52,195 nucleotides of DNA, taken from NCBI RefSeq assembly GCF_900239495.1, contig NZ_OENE01000048.1:224032-276226 (forward strand), given 5' to 3'. The notes beneath the pieces were generated by a model. The model saw nothing but the letters and a program-made list of their open reading frames with translations, searched no databases and had not been told where the DNA came from. Positions 7,633 to 16,426 of the stretch are shown one piece after another (position 1 is the first letter of the stretch; every line of letters begins with the position of its first letter). The DNA comes from Tenacibaculum finnmarkense genomovar ulcerans. GTDB lineage: Bacteria > Bacteroidota > Bacteroidia > Flavobacteriales > Flavobacteriaceae. The position numbers were made by a program, and so were the translations under genes.

Positions 7633-8880
7633 TTACGCTTGTGTTTTTAAATTAATAGTTCCTTTTATTTCACCAATTGCTCCTTTAGGAACTAAAACAA
7701 AGGAAACCTTCAACTCTTTAGAAACAATTAAATCACTGTCTTTATCAACAAAGGTTTTACCAAATGTAATTTCGCTACGTTGCTCCATATCTTCAAAAAC
7801 TTTGTCGCCAATATCTTCTAAAGCAACAACTACTCCTGGAGGAATTTTACCCGTATCTTTATTGACCACCCAATCTGTTTTTACCTTAGGTAAATATGCC
7901 GTTCGCAAACCTCTTACAGCTTTATCTAAAACACGCCCATAAGCAATAGTATGCTCATTAACTTTGTTATTTGCATCTACAATAATAGGCGTACAAGTGT
8001 GGTCGTTATTTATACGAACACCCGCCATACCTGTATATTCTAAACCAAAAAGATAGCCTTTAGTTTCAAGGGTTTGCAGATCCTCAAAAATTTCATCATT
8101 TTGTTTATGTGATGATAAACCTGGTTCTAGCCAAGCATCCTTTGTGGCATCGGTAATATTAAATTTTTCATTATTACCTACATTTTCATTTACTTTTGCC
8201 TTGGCACAAATACCTAATAAACTACCGACATCCGCAAATTGACGATTTGTAGGTGTCTTTGTTTGTGTTTCTGCATAATGATAGTCTTGACCAATAAATA
8301 CAGAAACTTTTGTGGCATTAAGATTTTCTATTTCTCTTAAATTAGCCATACTAGCGGCATTATTTCCACAGTTATATCCCTCTAAAAATACTTGGCAAGG
8401 CATGTGGTTATTGTAAGCCCACAAAGCTAGCCCTTGAGCTTTTGGAATTGCGCTATACACATTTTCAGGCATTCCATTTAACATGGTATATTGACCAGGT
8501 TCATTATAGGCAATAGCTATTTGTTTAATTTTTCCTTTCGCAAAAGCTAACATTCTTTTAGCCTGTTCTTCACAAATAGAGCTCATTGTTCTTAATCCAC
8601 TTTCCACAACCATTAGGTACAATTCAGTACCATCTCCAGCGTTTCGGTAAAATTCTTTTAGATGCCTATGTAAAATTGTATTTTCCGTCGTATCGAAAGT
8701 TGCCGTAATTCCTAAAGATTCGACATCCTTCATGTTGTAAACTACTTTAGGGCTATCGAAACCAAGTGGTGTAGGAGCGGAAACCGCCCCTACAATTATT
8801 CCACTTACAGAATCTGCACCCCCCAGTACATTTGCACCCTGTTGTCCTTTTTTTATACTTACACCATTTATATTCGACAT
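7633..8880 (-). CDS. Tail sheath protein (DUF2586 family)
   Basis: The 415-residue product matches the DUF2586 sheath family of Bacteroidota and Mu-like phages. It has an N-terminal VSIKKGQQGANVLGG segment, a VSGIIVGAV strand, and LHRHLKEFYRNAGDGTELYLMVV. The C-terminal region carries a KVFEDMEQRSEITFG segment and ends in a strand (EIKGTINLKTQA) that would exchange between subunits. It is the contractile outer layer of the tail. It is immediately upstream of the tube gene, with 1 bp between stop and next start. Length and order agree with the family. Confidence 0.85.
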   Translation of the reverse strand: MSNINGVSIKKGQQGANVLGGADSVSGIIVGAVSAPTPLGFDSPKVVYNMKDVESLGITATFDTTENTILHRHLKEFYRNAGDGTELYLMVVESGLRTMSSICEEQAKRMLAFAKGKIKQIAIAYNEPGQYTMLNGMPENVYSAIPKAQGLALWAYNNHMPCQVFLEGYNCGNNAASMANLREIENLNATKVSVFIGQDYHYAETQTKTPTNRQFADVGSLLGICAKAKVNENVGNNEKFNITDATKDAWLEPGLSSHKQNDEIFEDLQTLETKGYLFGLEYTGMAGVRINNDHTCTPIIVDANNKVNEHTIAYGRVLDKAVRGLRTAYLPKVKTDWVVNKDTGKIPPGVVVALEDIGDKVFEDMEQRSEITFGKTFVDKDSDLIVSKELKVSFVLVPKGAIGEIKGTINLKTQA

Positions 8881-8883
8881 AAT

Positions 8884-9258
8884 TTAATTGGCTTTAGTAC
8901 TATCTTTATTATCTGCTTCTTTTAAAGCTTTTTCTTCAGCTTCCGTTTGGGCATCTTCTAAAGCTTGCTGTTCTGCTTCTTTTTGAGCTTTTTCTTCAGC
9001 TTCCGTTTGGGCATCTTCTAAGGCTTGCTGTTCTGCTTCTTTTTGGGCTTTTTCTTCAGCTTCCTTTTCAGCCTGTTTTTGCGTAGGAGAAACTACTTTT
9101 CTCTTTACAACTTCTAATTTTTCACCTGCTTTAAGGCTATTATCGCCCAAGTATTTTTCTATAAAAAATTCGCCTTTTGGGTTGATGTAAACAGCTTCGG
9201 CATCTTGGAACTTACCTAATATTTCGTGGGCTTGTTTTCTTTGTTCTTTTGTCATCAC
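8884..9258 (-). CDS. Head-tail region protein with tandem Glu/Ala/Lys repeats (gp35 position)
   Basis: This is a 124-residue protein. The N-terminal 55 residues (KQAHEILGKFQDAEAVYINPKGEFFIEK) look like a small folded domain similar to the HI1506/gp35 proteins found between capsid and sheath in Mu-like phages. The rest is a charged helix built of a 20-residue repeat, EAEEKAQKEAEQQALEDAQT, twice plus a partial third copy. This would make an extended helix or coiled coil. The repeats are nearly identical in DNA, so copy number could vary between strains. Function is unknown. Confidence 0.6.
   Translation of the reverse strand: MMTKEQRKQAHEILGKFQDAEAVYINPKGEFFIEKYLGDNSLKAGEKLEVVKRKVVSPTQKQAEKEAEEKAQKEAEQQALEDAQTEAEEKAQKEAEQQALEDAQTEAEEKALKEADNKDSTKAN
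8926..9064. repeat. 60-bp tandem repeat inside the gp35-position gene
   Basis: Lines starting at 8941 and 9001 are the same 60 bases with two differences, and about 15-20 bases on either side extend the match. The repeat length of 60 equals 20 codons, so changes in copy number keep the reading frame. Confidence 0.9.
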
Positions 9259-9269
9259 TTTAAAAGAAT

Positions 9270-10187
9270 TTACTCGTTAGCACTTACAATTGCACCAAAA
9301 CCATGCTCTTGCTTTTTGTCACATAAACCGTAAGAATGCAATCTAAACTCACTTGTCGGATTCGCATTTCGTGTATCTGTATTCATTGGTTTGAATAAAG
9401 TTTGTACACTTTCAATATGATACACCGTATTTGGCGCATAATAAAAAACAGACCCTTTTTGGTCGGTAGCATCAACTACTGCTCCTTGAGATTTTAACGC
9501 TCCTGATGCGTCGTAATAAACAGAACTATTATTCTCAAAAAACTTCAAATTAAAGAAGCGTTCAATAGCACCTGTTTTTGGGTTGATAATTAAATCACGA
9601 TAATTGTTTGTTGCACCTCTATCGTGTAATAAATCTGACTTGTGGTGATCGCTTAAAATCATGTACCAAGCTGATTTATCTGTAAGATTCAAGCCTTCTA
9701 ATAGCACTAAATAATCAACTAAATCTGTATAAGTTAAACGTTTTCTTCCGTTAATTACAGCGCCCGTAGTTCTTAAAATTGGCATTTTACCAGCAACATG
9801 TTTTTCTGGAGCTAATTTGTGCATCGCATAATCACGAACACCAATTTTAAAAGATTCGGAATGTTTCACTCTAATAGCTGCATCTTTATCAAAAGCCATT
9901 GCTCTTAATTCTGCGTCTGTAACTTGAGTTAAATCCGTGTCTAATTTGTCCCAGTTTACCAATCCTTTTTTACCAGTCATTGATTGTGGCGTAAAAGCAT
10001 CTCCTTTATTTATATGAAAACCAACATTATTGATTAACTTATTAAACTTGATACCATCCTTGTCAATTGCGGCAGGATTTGGGCGTTTAAGAGTTCCGAT
10101 AAAATCATCGTTGAAATTTTTAAACTCTTCTAATAATTGTGGCTCAACATACTGTTCTAACCATATTCCATCTACTAATGCTGGCAT
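9270..10187 (-). CDS. Major capsid protein (HK97-like, Mu gpT-type)
   Basis: The 305-residue product begins LVDGIWLEQYVEPQLLEEFKNFNDDF and has a segment KHSESFKIGVRDYAMHKLAP. The C-terminal part carries strands with DYLVLLEGLNL and VYHIESVQTLFKPMNTDT, as in major head proteins of Bacteroidota Mu-like phages. It directly follows the head protease/scaffold gene and is coupled to it by TAATG. Size is normal for Mu gpT (about 300 residues). It would form the icosahedral shell. No cleavage site was identified at the N-terminus. Confidence 0.8.
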   Translation of the reverse strand: MPALVDGIWLEQYVEPQLLEEFKNFNDDFIGTLKRPNPAAIDKDGIKFNKLINNVGFHINKGDAFTPQSMTGKKGLVNWDKLDTDLTQVTDAELRAMAFDKDAAIRVKHSESFKIGVRDYAMHKLAPEKHVAGKMPILRTTGAVINGRKRLTYTDLVDYLVLLEGLNLTDKSAWYMILSDHHKSDLLHDRGATNNYRDLIINPKTGAIERFFNLKFFENNSSVYYDASGALKSQGAVVDATDQKGSVFYYAPNTVYHIESVQTLFKPMNTDTRNANPTSEFRLHSYGLCDKKQEHGFGAIVSANE

Positions 10188-10648
10188 TATTTATTGTATT
10201 TAGCGTTAAACATTTTATCATACTCGGCAGGGCTTTTTTCTGCTAGTTTTTCCAATCCTTTTGGATCTTCTTTTTGCCATTTGTCAAAGTCCCAAGTAGC
10301 ACGAGTTTCAGGTTGCCCAGAACTACCTTTTTGAATTGCATCTGCAATATTTGGAGCGGCATTATTTTTTGGAGCTTTTAGCACAATTCTTAAGGCTTCA
10401 ACACCCGCTGATTCTCCTATTTTAGCGTAAACTTCTCTTTGCGTAGCATCGAATAGTTTATCCTTTTCGGCAGTATCTAAAAGGGCTTTTATTTCACCTT
10501 TTTTATAATCTGCTAAGGCATTTTCAGCAACTTTACGAGCCTGTGTTTCTGTTTGTAATTGAGCTTGTACCGCCGTTATAATAGCAGTATCTGAACTTTG
10601 TGCGGTAACTTCCGATAAGCCCAAAGCCGTAATCAATGGTTGTTTCAT
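10187..10648 (-). CDS. Candidate nested scaffold protein (internal start in the protease gene)
   Basis: An in-frame ATG at 10648 would give 153 residues beginning MKQPLITALGLSEVTAQ, exactly at the border between the protease domain and the helical scaffold region. The bases before it (minus strand GATAAAAAAAACGAAT) form the A-rich leader seen before other starts in this window. In phage Mu, scaffold Z is made from an internal start in protease gene I. Whether this internal start is used is inference. Confidence 0.4.
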   Translation of the reverse strand: MKQPLITALGLSEVTAQSSDTAIITAVQAQLQTETQARKVAENALADYKKGEIKALLDTAEKDKLFDATQREVYAKIGESAGVEALRIVLKAPKNNAAPNIADAIQKGSSGQPETRATWDFDKWQKEDPKGLEKLAEKSPAEYDKMFNAKYNK

Positions 10649-11275
10649 ATTCGTTTTTTTTATCGTATTTGTTTTATTAATTGGTGTGGTTAACAAGGCG
10701 GCGTATCTACTGGACACTTCTGAAATTTGTAAGGCGGTAGGGTCTTCAATAATTACTGGAAGTTTTACAACCGCAGGAATTATTTTAGATACCAAGCCTA
10801 AAGCCAAACATTTTTCGGCATCAAACCAGTTATCACCAACTAACCATTTTTTTACTTCTGCCTCTGGTAAACCTGTTTTTGCGACTAACTTTCTTACAAA
10901 GTCTTTTTCCATTGACCGCAATAAGTCAACTTCTTTTTGAATTACATCGGCAGTACCACGAGGGTTTGCCGATGGCGCATGAATCATTAAATATCCATTA
11001 TCTACTATTTCAACATTTTCAATAGCTGTTGTGGCTATAGCTCCCATACTAGCGGCAATTCCATCAACCACAAGCTTGCTAACTTTTGTTGATTTATTTA
11101 GACCATTAAAAATGAAATTTCCCGCAAAAACATCGCCACCAACAGTATGCAGATGTACTTCTACATCGTCATATTCAGCTTCTATTCTGTTTAGGCATGA
11201 AACAAAATATTCGCCATCACCATTCCAAATTCTGCCGTATGCTTGTAGTTTATTTCCAAGGGTTCTTATAATCAT
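10187..11275 (-). CDS. Head maturation protease (ClpP-type) fused to scaffold
   Basis: Residues 1-175 form a ClpP/S14-type peptidase. It has GGDVFAGNFIFNGL, the nucleophile in GIAASMGAIA (Ser 76), and the His in LMIHAPSANPRG (His 99). The segment VGDNWFDAEKCLALGLVSKI closes the domain. Residues from about 205 are a helical scaffold-like region rich in Ala, Lys and Glu, ending with ATWDFDKWQKEDPKGLEKLAEKSP. The protease cuts scaffold and head proteins during capsid maturation. An internal ATG at 10648 could express the scaffold alone, like Mu genes I and Z. It is the first gene of the leftward late operon. Confidence 0.85.
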   Translation of the reverse strand: MIIRTLGNKLQAYGRIWNGDGEYFVSCLNRIEAEYDDVEVHLHTVGGDVFAGNFIFNGLNKSTKVSKLVVDGIAASMGAIATTAIENVEIVDNGYLMIHAPSANPRGTADVIQKEVDLLRSMEKDFVRKLVAKTGLPEAEVKKWLVGDNWFDAEKCLALGLVSKIIPAVVKLPVIIEDPTALQISEVSSRYAALLTTPINKTNTIKKTNMKQPLITALGLSEVTAQSSDTAIITAVQAQLQTETQARKVAENALADYKKGEIKALLDTAEKDKLFDATQREVYAKIGESAGVEALRIVLKAPKNNAAPNIADAIQKGSSGQPETRATWDFDKWQKEDPKGLEKLAEKSPAEYDKMFNAKYNK

Positions 11276-11304
11276 TTTAACGGATGTTTTTACCTAATTT
11301 TCAG

Positions 11305-11312
11305 CAAACATA
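11305..11312 (-). promoter_or_regulatory. Possible -7 element of the leftward late promoter
   Basis: The minus strand reads TATGTTTG, matching the Bacteroidota -7 consensus TAnnTTTG, 30 nt before the protease start. No TTG element lies at the usual distance, so the promoter may need an activator. Confidence 0.4.
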
Positions 11313-11332
11313 AAGCTGTAATACGGATATAA

Positions 11333-11377
11333 AAACTACTTAAGTAATCGTTGCAATACATTGAAAGTAAGTAGTTT
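11333..11377. repeat. 10-bp inverted repeat between the divergent late operons
   Basis: AAACTACTTA at 11333-11342 and its exact reverse complement TAAGTAGTTT at 11368-11377 are separated by 25 bp. They lie between the leftward head/tail operon and the rightward packaging operon. A dyad here is a candidate binding site for a late activator or repressor that controls both. Confidence 0.5.
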
Positions 11378-11414
11378 ATTTTTTTGATTTTTGTTATAAA
11401 ACACATAGTAATCA

Positions 11415-11861
11415 ATGGCTAAAAGAACAAATAATGAACCTATAAGAGCAATCGCACAACGAATGTTTGTGGAAGAAGGACTCAACGCAAAAGCCATTGC
11501 CATTGCGTTGGATAAAACAGAACAAACTATCGGAAGGTGGCGTAAAGGTTTTGGTGATAATCCTATTAATTGGGATGAAGAACGAAAACAGTTTTTAGCA
11601 ACGCCTCATAATATTCGCAAATTAATTGCCAAAGAACTTTCTCAACTTGTAGAAGGAAAAAAAGCCGAGCTAGATATGAAAGCAATTCAGGCGGCTATTA
11701 AGGCTTTGCAGGATATGGCAGATGAAACTTCCGTAGAAGTTGTATATACAGTATTCAAAGAATTTGATAATTGGATGGCAGAGCAAGAACCCGAAATTGC
11801 AATTAGCTTTTTAGAATGGCATAAAAATTATTTATTACACAAAGCACAACAAACATCATAA
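11415..11861 (+). CDS. Small terminase subunit (Mu gp27-position, HTH)
   Basis: This is a 148-residue protein. The N-terminus is a helix-turn-helix (AIAQRMFVEEGLNAKAIAIALDKTEQTIGRWRKGFG) typical of small terminases and DUF1804-type proteins. The central helix pair then leads to KAIQAAIKALQDMADE, likely for oligomerisation. Small terminases recognise phage DNA and hand it to the large subunit, whose gene follows with a 1-bp overlap (TAATG). It is the first gene of the rightward late operon. Confidence 0.75.
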   Translation: MAKRTNNEPIRAIAQRMFVEEGLNAKAIAIALDKTEQTIGRWRKGFGDNPINWDEERKQFLATPHNIRKLIAKELSQLVEGKKAELDMKAIQAAIKALQDMADETSVEVVYTVFKEFDNWMAEQEPEIAISFLEWHKNYLLHKAQQTS

Positions 11862-13444
11862 TGAGCGCTATCGGATTAAATACGGCAATGGAAAAGTTGC
11901 TAAAAAGTTATGATGCTCACTGTAAATCAGTAGAGCAATCTACTTTTATAGACCTTAACCAAACACCAGCCGAACGTAGAAAGAAAATAAAAGCCTTAGA
12001 AAAAGACTATATTACTTGGTTTGCCGAAATGTTTCCGCAATACGCAAAAGTTGAAAGTGCTTGGTTTCACAAAAAAATAGCAAAGCTTTTAATAGATAAT
12101 GATGTTTGTAATTTACTAGCTGAAATATATCGGTCTGGAGCAAAATCAGTGCATTTATGTATGGGTATTCCGTTGTATTTGTACGTTACTAAACGAATGA
12201 AATTTATGCTTTTAGTTGGGCAAACCGAACCAAAGGCAAAAAAACTAATTTCAGATATTCAAAGTCAATTAACGCACAATCGTAGATTTTTACATTATTA
12301 CGGTAAAAAATTTAAGTTTGGCGATTGGGCTTCTGGTGATTTTACCACAACCGATGACGTTAAATTTATTGCCATGGGTATTGGTCAATCGCCTCGTGGT
12401 TTACGTGAAGGAAATGAACGACCTGATTATATTGTTGTTGATGATGTAGATACAAAAGAACGTTGTTATAATGATGTTCGAAGTCAAAAAGCAGCTGAAT
12501 GGGTTTGGGAAGACTTAAAAGGAACTTTTGATGAAGGTGGTAAATTTCAACGCTTTGTAGTTGCCAATAATAACTTTCATAAGAACACGGTAATAAATCA
12601 ACTAAAAGCAGATTTTACGCTAAATAATAAAAAGGCAAAGGAGTTTGGTTTTAAGAAAAAACACTTTGTAGTAACCGTAAATGCCGTTAAAAACTTAACG
12701 ACTTTCGAGCCTAATTGGCCCGCAAAAACAAGTGCAGAATATTGGCGTGAAAAATACCATTCTACGCCGCATCGTTCTTTTATGCGTGAATATATGCACA
12801 AGCATATTGTGGAAGGTGCTATTTTTAAAAATGAATATATCAGTTATAAAAATAGATTAAAATACAGCCAATATGATGCTTTATGTTTTTATGGCGATTT
12901 ATCGTACAAAGATGCAGGAGATTTTAAGGCCATGGTATTCGTTGGAAAAAAAGGACGTGAATTTCATTTATTAGATTGCTTTGTTAGGCAAACATCTCGA
13001 TACAATGTAGCAAAATGGTTATATGAAAAGGTAGAAGATGAAAATTTACTTCAATACAATATTCAATATATGATTGAAGGGCTTTTTGCTCAAGATGAAT
13101 TTGTAAGTGATTTTGATGCCGTTGGCGATGAAATGGGCTGGTATGTTCCTGTTGTTGCTGATAACAAAAGTAAAAGCGGAAAGTTTGACCGTGTAGAAAG
13201 TATGGCAGGATATTTTGAACGTAAAAATGTGTTTTTTAACACTAAAATAAAAGACACCATTGATTGCCTTGAATTACTAGACCAATTATTAGCCTTTCAA
13301 AAAGGAAGTGGTGTGCATGATGATGCACCAGATAGCTTACAATCGGCAATTGCAAAATTAAACACGTCCGCTTTTATTAATTCAACACCTCCAAGAACTA
13401 CCAGCCGAAAAGAATTAATCAAAAAACAAAAAAACAGATTTTAA
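11861..13444 (+). CDS. Terminase large subunit (Mu gp28-like)
   Basis: The 527-residue product contains a Walker A variant, RSGAKS, at residues 91-97. Walker B is YIVVDDVD at residues 190-197, and a coupling segment lies around VVANNNFHKN. The nuclease domain starts at about residue 340 with FYGDLSYKDAGDFKAM, an RNase H-like core where the first Asp binds metal. A second acidic cluster is near the end (DDAPDS). The motor packages DNA into the prohead and, for Mu-like phages, headful-cuts host-flanked DNA. It is coupled to the small subunit upstream and to the gp36-like gene downstream. Confidence 0.85.
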   Translation: MSAIGLNTAMEKLLKSYDAHCKSVEQSTFIDLNQTPAERRKKIKALEKDYITWFAEMFPQYAKVESAWFHKKIAKLLIDNDVCNLLAEIYRSGAKSVHLCMGIPLYLYVTKRMKFMLLVGQTEPKAKKLISDIQSQLTHNRRFLHYYGKKFKFGDWASGDFTTTDDVKFIAMGIGQSPRGLREGNERPDYIVVDDVDTKERCYNDVRSQKAAEWVWEDLKGTFDEGGKFQRFVVANNNFHKNTVINQLKADFTLNNKKAKEFGFKKKHFVVTVNAVKNLTTFEPNWPAKTSAEYWREKYHSTPHRSFMREYMHKHIVEGAIFKNEYISYKNRLKYSQYDALCFYGDLSYKDAGDFKAMVFVGKKGREFHLLDCFVRQTSRYNVAKWLYEKVEDENLLQYNIQYMIEGLFAQDEFVSDFDAVGDEMGWYVPVVADNKSKSGKFDRVESMAGYFERKNVFFNTKIKDTIDCLELLDQLLAFQKGSGVHDDAPDSLQSAIAKLNTSAFINSTPPRTTSRKELIKKQKNRF

Positions 13445-13869
13445 TGGCATTTATAACTGATGACGATTATACCGTTTTGGTACGCAACGAGGTAAAAGAA
13501 ATTTTACTTGAAAATTATTCTGAAACAAAATTAAGAGGTGCCGAACAAATGGCATTGGCACAAATTAGAAACTATTTAGCAGGTAAATACGACGTAAACG
13601 AAATATTTAGTCAAGTAGCTGAAGCTCGAAATAGTCATATTTTAATGATAGTATTGGATTGCGCCTTGTATCATTTATACACAAGTACTGTGCCTCGAAG
13701 CATGCCCGATATTCGTTCGGCTCGTTATCAAGATGCTATTGATTGGCTCAAACTTGTAGCCTCTGGAGATACCACTGCAGATTTGCCAAAAAAAACAAAT
13801 GAAGAAGGAGAAGTTTTACAAGGCATAAAATTTACATCAAAACACAAACCCGAAAACCATCGTTGGTAA
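13444..13869 (+). CDS. Mu gp36-like protein (DUF1320)
   Basis: The 141-residue product begins MAFITDDDYTVLVRNEV, followed by GAEQMALAQIRNYLAGKYD and LDCALYHLYTSTVPRSMPDIRSARYQDAIDWLKLVASGD. This is the characteristic pattern of DUF1320/gp36 head-completion proteins of Mu-like phages. The start overlaps the terminase stop (TAATG). It probably sits at the head-tail joint. In Mu the gene lies after the capsid gene; here it has moved to the packaging operon before the portal. Confidence 0.8.
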   Translation: MAFITDDDYTVLVRNEVKEILLENYSETKLRGAEQMALAQIRNYLAGKYDVNEIFSQVAEARNSHILMIVLDCALYHLYTSTVPRSMPDIRSARYQDAIDWLKLVASGDTTADLPKKTNEEGEVLQGIKFTSKHKPENHRW

Positions 13870-13915
13870 AAACAATATTTAAAACGGCTTTAAAAGCTAT
13901 TTAAAAAGAAAGAAA

Positions 13916-16426
13916 ATGAAAGTATTAGGATACGATGTAAACATAAAAAAAGCAAGCATTTTAGCGCAAGCTGAAACTCCAAATAACTCAGGAAAACGAA
14001 ACCCTGGTATTATCAAAATAGCACAAGGTTTTAAAGATACTAGCCGTAAAGATATTCAGAAATGGAGACAAGCATTACAATTAATGCAACATCCAGAAGA
14101 ACCAAAATTTAATGCGTATTATGATTTAATTTCCGATTTATTAACCGACGGACATTTACAGTCGCAAATACAAATGCGTAAAATGTCAACATTAAATTCC
14201 AATTTTCAAGTTATTAATCGGAAAACGAAAGATATTAATGAGGACCTTAGTTTTATTTTACAACAACAATGGTTTTATGAGTTTTTAGAACACGCAATAG
14301 ACCATATTATTTTTGGAGCCACATTAATTGAGTTTTCTGAATTTCAAAATGAAAAAATAAAACACACGATTATACCTCGCAGAAATGTTGTTACTACGCA
14401 AAAGAAAATATTTCCAGATTTGCAAAAACCTCAATTTATAGATTATGCAAATCCAATGTTTGAAAATTGGTTAATTCAAATAGGCAAAAACGGTGAGCTA
14501 GGTATTCTAAACAACATTATTCCGAATCTTATTTGGCTACGTAATGTAATGCAGGCATGGGCTGAATTTTGTGAGAAATTTGGACTGCCATTAATAACAG
14601 CAACGACCAATACAACGGACACAAACACCATTAATAATGTTCACGCCATGCTATTACAGTTAGGCGAAGCTTCCGTTGGTACTTTTCCAACTGGAACAGA
14701 AATAAAATTTCAAGAGGCAAACAGAACGGACGCTTACAACACCTATTTACAGTTTATAAAAACCAATATGGATATGGTGAGTAAGCAATTAGTTGGCTCT
14801 ACAATGCTATCCGACCAAGGTTCTAATCGAAGTCAAACAGAAGTACACGAACGTACTTTAGATAAAAAAATAGCACAAGCCGATAAGCGTTTAATTTCAT
14901 TTATAATTAATGACCAATTATTTCCATTACTCGAAGCACAAGGCTACAAAATAAGCCCCGAAGATATGTTTGAATTTAAACCTGCAGAAGAAGTTTTAAA
15001 TTTAAAAGACCTTTGGAGTATTACTGATGGCTTGCTAAAAAGTGGGCATGAAATACCTTTAGACTGGCTTTCCAAATCGTTCAATATTCCTATTGATAGT
15101 AAAAAAAAAAGCATAACGATAACTCCAAATAAACCCATAATTGCACTATCGGAACAGCGTTATCCTACGAGTTGTTGCCCAAGTACAATTGTTGCCGTTG
15201 GTGGTGCTATGGGTAGGTTATTAACCAAATTAAACAGCCAATTAATAAAAGAAATATACAATAAATCAGATACTTCAGGTATTGCTGGAAAAATGATTGT
15301 TTTGGAAGCTTTGGAGTTATTTAAAGGTTTAAAATCTAAATTTTCAAGCACTACACAATACACAGGACCTGATTTACTAATGCTTCAAATGATGGAATAT
15401 AATCTGTTTGAATTTACGGCAAGTAAAACCGAAGCTCGACTATCGGCAATGACTAATTTATTAATTGATAAAGAAAATAAAAAGCTTCGCGAGTACAGCG
15501 ATTTTAAAGCATTGTGTGAAAAAGAAACCAAAGAATTTAACAGCAATTGGCTACAAACAGAATATAATTTATCGGTAGCCGTTGGGCAAAATTCAGCAAA
15601 TTATATTCGTATGATTAATGAAAAAGATAAGGTAACTTCTTATGTACAATATCAAACTATTGGCGATGGAAGTGTACGAAATTCACATAGAGCATTAGAT
15701 GGACGTATTTTTAATTTGTCTGATAAAAATGCCATGGATTTATTACCTCCAAACGGCTATGGTTGCCGATGTGAATTTGTGCAATATATAGGAGATACCA
15801 AAGGAAAAGTAACAACAGGAAAATACGCAAAAGAATTATTAGTAGAACAAGACCCTAAATATAGAAACTCACAATTTGAAGTAAACCGTGCAAATTTAAA
15901 ACAGGTATTTACAAAAAAACAATTTTATACCGATATAAAAGGACTTCCTGAAAAATTGAATAAAATGACTTTTGATAAATATGGCTTAAAAGCTCATGCA
16001 AGTTTTAAAGATTCTTTAAAGAATATTGAACTAGATGATACCATTACGAAAGAAAATGTAAAAGAATTGTTTAAAAAAGAAAAAGGCGAAACCTACATGG
16101 GGTTTGAAGATTATTTAGGTAGAAAAATGACTTTAGATAAAGCTATTTTTGATGACCATATAGAAAATCATTATTTAAACGAAAAAGAACAAAGAGATAA
16201 AATATTTCCGCATATAAAAGATATTCTTAAAAAACCTGATGAAGTTTGGTATTATGACACTAATAACAATGGTCAAAAATTTCAGTCAAGATATATTAAA
16301 TTTTATAAGGATAAAGTAATAATAATTGATTGTGATTTAGACGAAAAAAAAGGCTTAAAAATTAAAACTTGGTATCCTATGAAAGCAATAGAAAATAAAA
16401 TAAGAAAAGGTTTAAAAATAAAATAG
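13916..16426 (+). CDS. Portal (DUF935) - MuF head protein - PBECR2-type nuclease fusion
   Basis: This 836-residue protein has three parts. Residues 1 to about 410 match the gp29-type portal (DUF935), with LTDGHLQSQIQMRKM, WAEFCEKFGLPL and LVGSTMLSDQGSNRSQTEVH. Residues about 480-640 match the phage Mu F/SPP1 gp7 head morphogenesis domain, with DGSVRNSHRALDGRIF and the CxC motif YGCRCEF. Residues about 690-836 look like a PBECR2 domain (a barnase/EndoU/colicin E5-RelE-like nuclease): GFEDYLGRKMTLDKAIFDDHI, PDEVW, RYIKFYKDKVIII, KTWYPMK. Mu encodes portal and F separately. The last domain may be an injected RNase-type effector or packaged virion protein. The third-domain call rests on motif memory and is the least certain. 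Confidence 0.75.
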   Translation: MKVLGYDVNIKKASILAQAETPNNSGKRNPGIIKIAQGFKDTSRKDIQKWRQALQLMQHPEEPKFNAYYDLISDLLTDGHLQSQIQMRKMSTLNSNFQVINRKTKDINEDLSFILQQQWFYEFLEHAIDHIIFGATLIEFSEFQNEKIKHTIIPRRNVVTTQKKIFPDLQKPQFIDYANPMFENWLIQIGKNGELGILNNIIPNLIWLRNVMQAWAEFCEKFGLPLITATTNTTDTNTINNVHAMLLQLGEASVGTFPTGTEIKFQEANRTDAYNTYLQFIKTNMDMVSKQLVGSTMLSDQGSNRSQTEVHERTLDKKIAQADKRLISFIINDQLFPLLEAQGYKISPEDMFEFKPAEEVLNLKDLWSITDGLLKSGHEIPLDWLSKSFNIPIDSKKKSITITPNKPIIALSEQRYPTSCCPSTIVAVGGAMGRLLTKLNSQLIKEIYNKSDTSGIAGKMIVLEALELFKGLKSKFSSTTQYTGPDLLMLQMMEYNLFEFTASKTEARLSAMTNLLIDKENKKLREYSDFKALCEKETKEFNSNWLQTEYNLSVAVGQNSANYIRMINEKDKVTSYVQYQTIGDGSVRNSHRALDGRIFNLSDKNAMDLLPPNGYGCRCEFVQYIGDTKGKVTTGKYAKELLVEQDPKYRNSQFEVNRANLKQVFTKKQFYTDIKGLPEKLNKMTFDKYGLKAHASFKDSLKNIELDDTITKENVKELFKKEKGETYMGFEDYLGRKMTLDKAIFDDHIENHYLNEKEQRDKIFPHIKDILKKPDEVWYYDTNNNGQKFQSRYIKFYKDKVIIIDCDLDEKKGLKIKTWYPMKAIENKIRKGLKIK

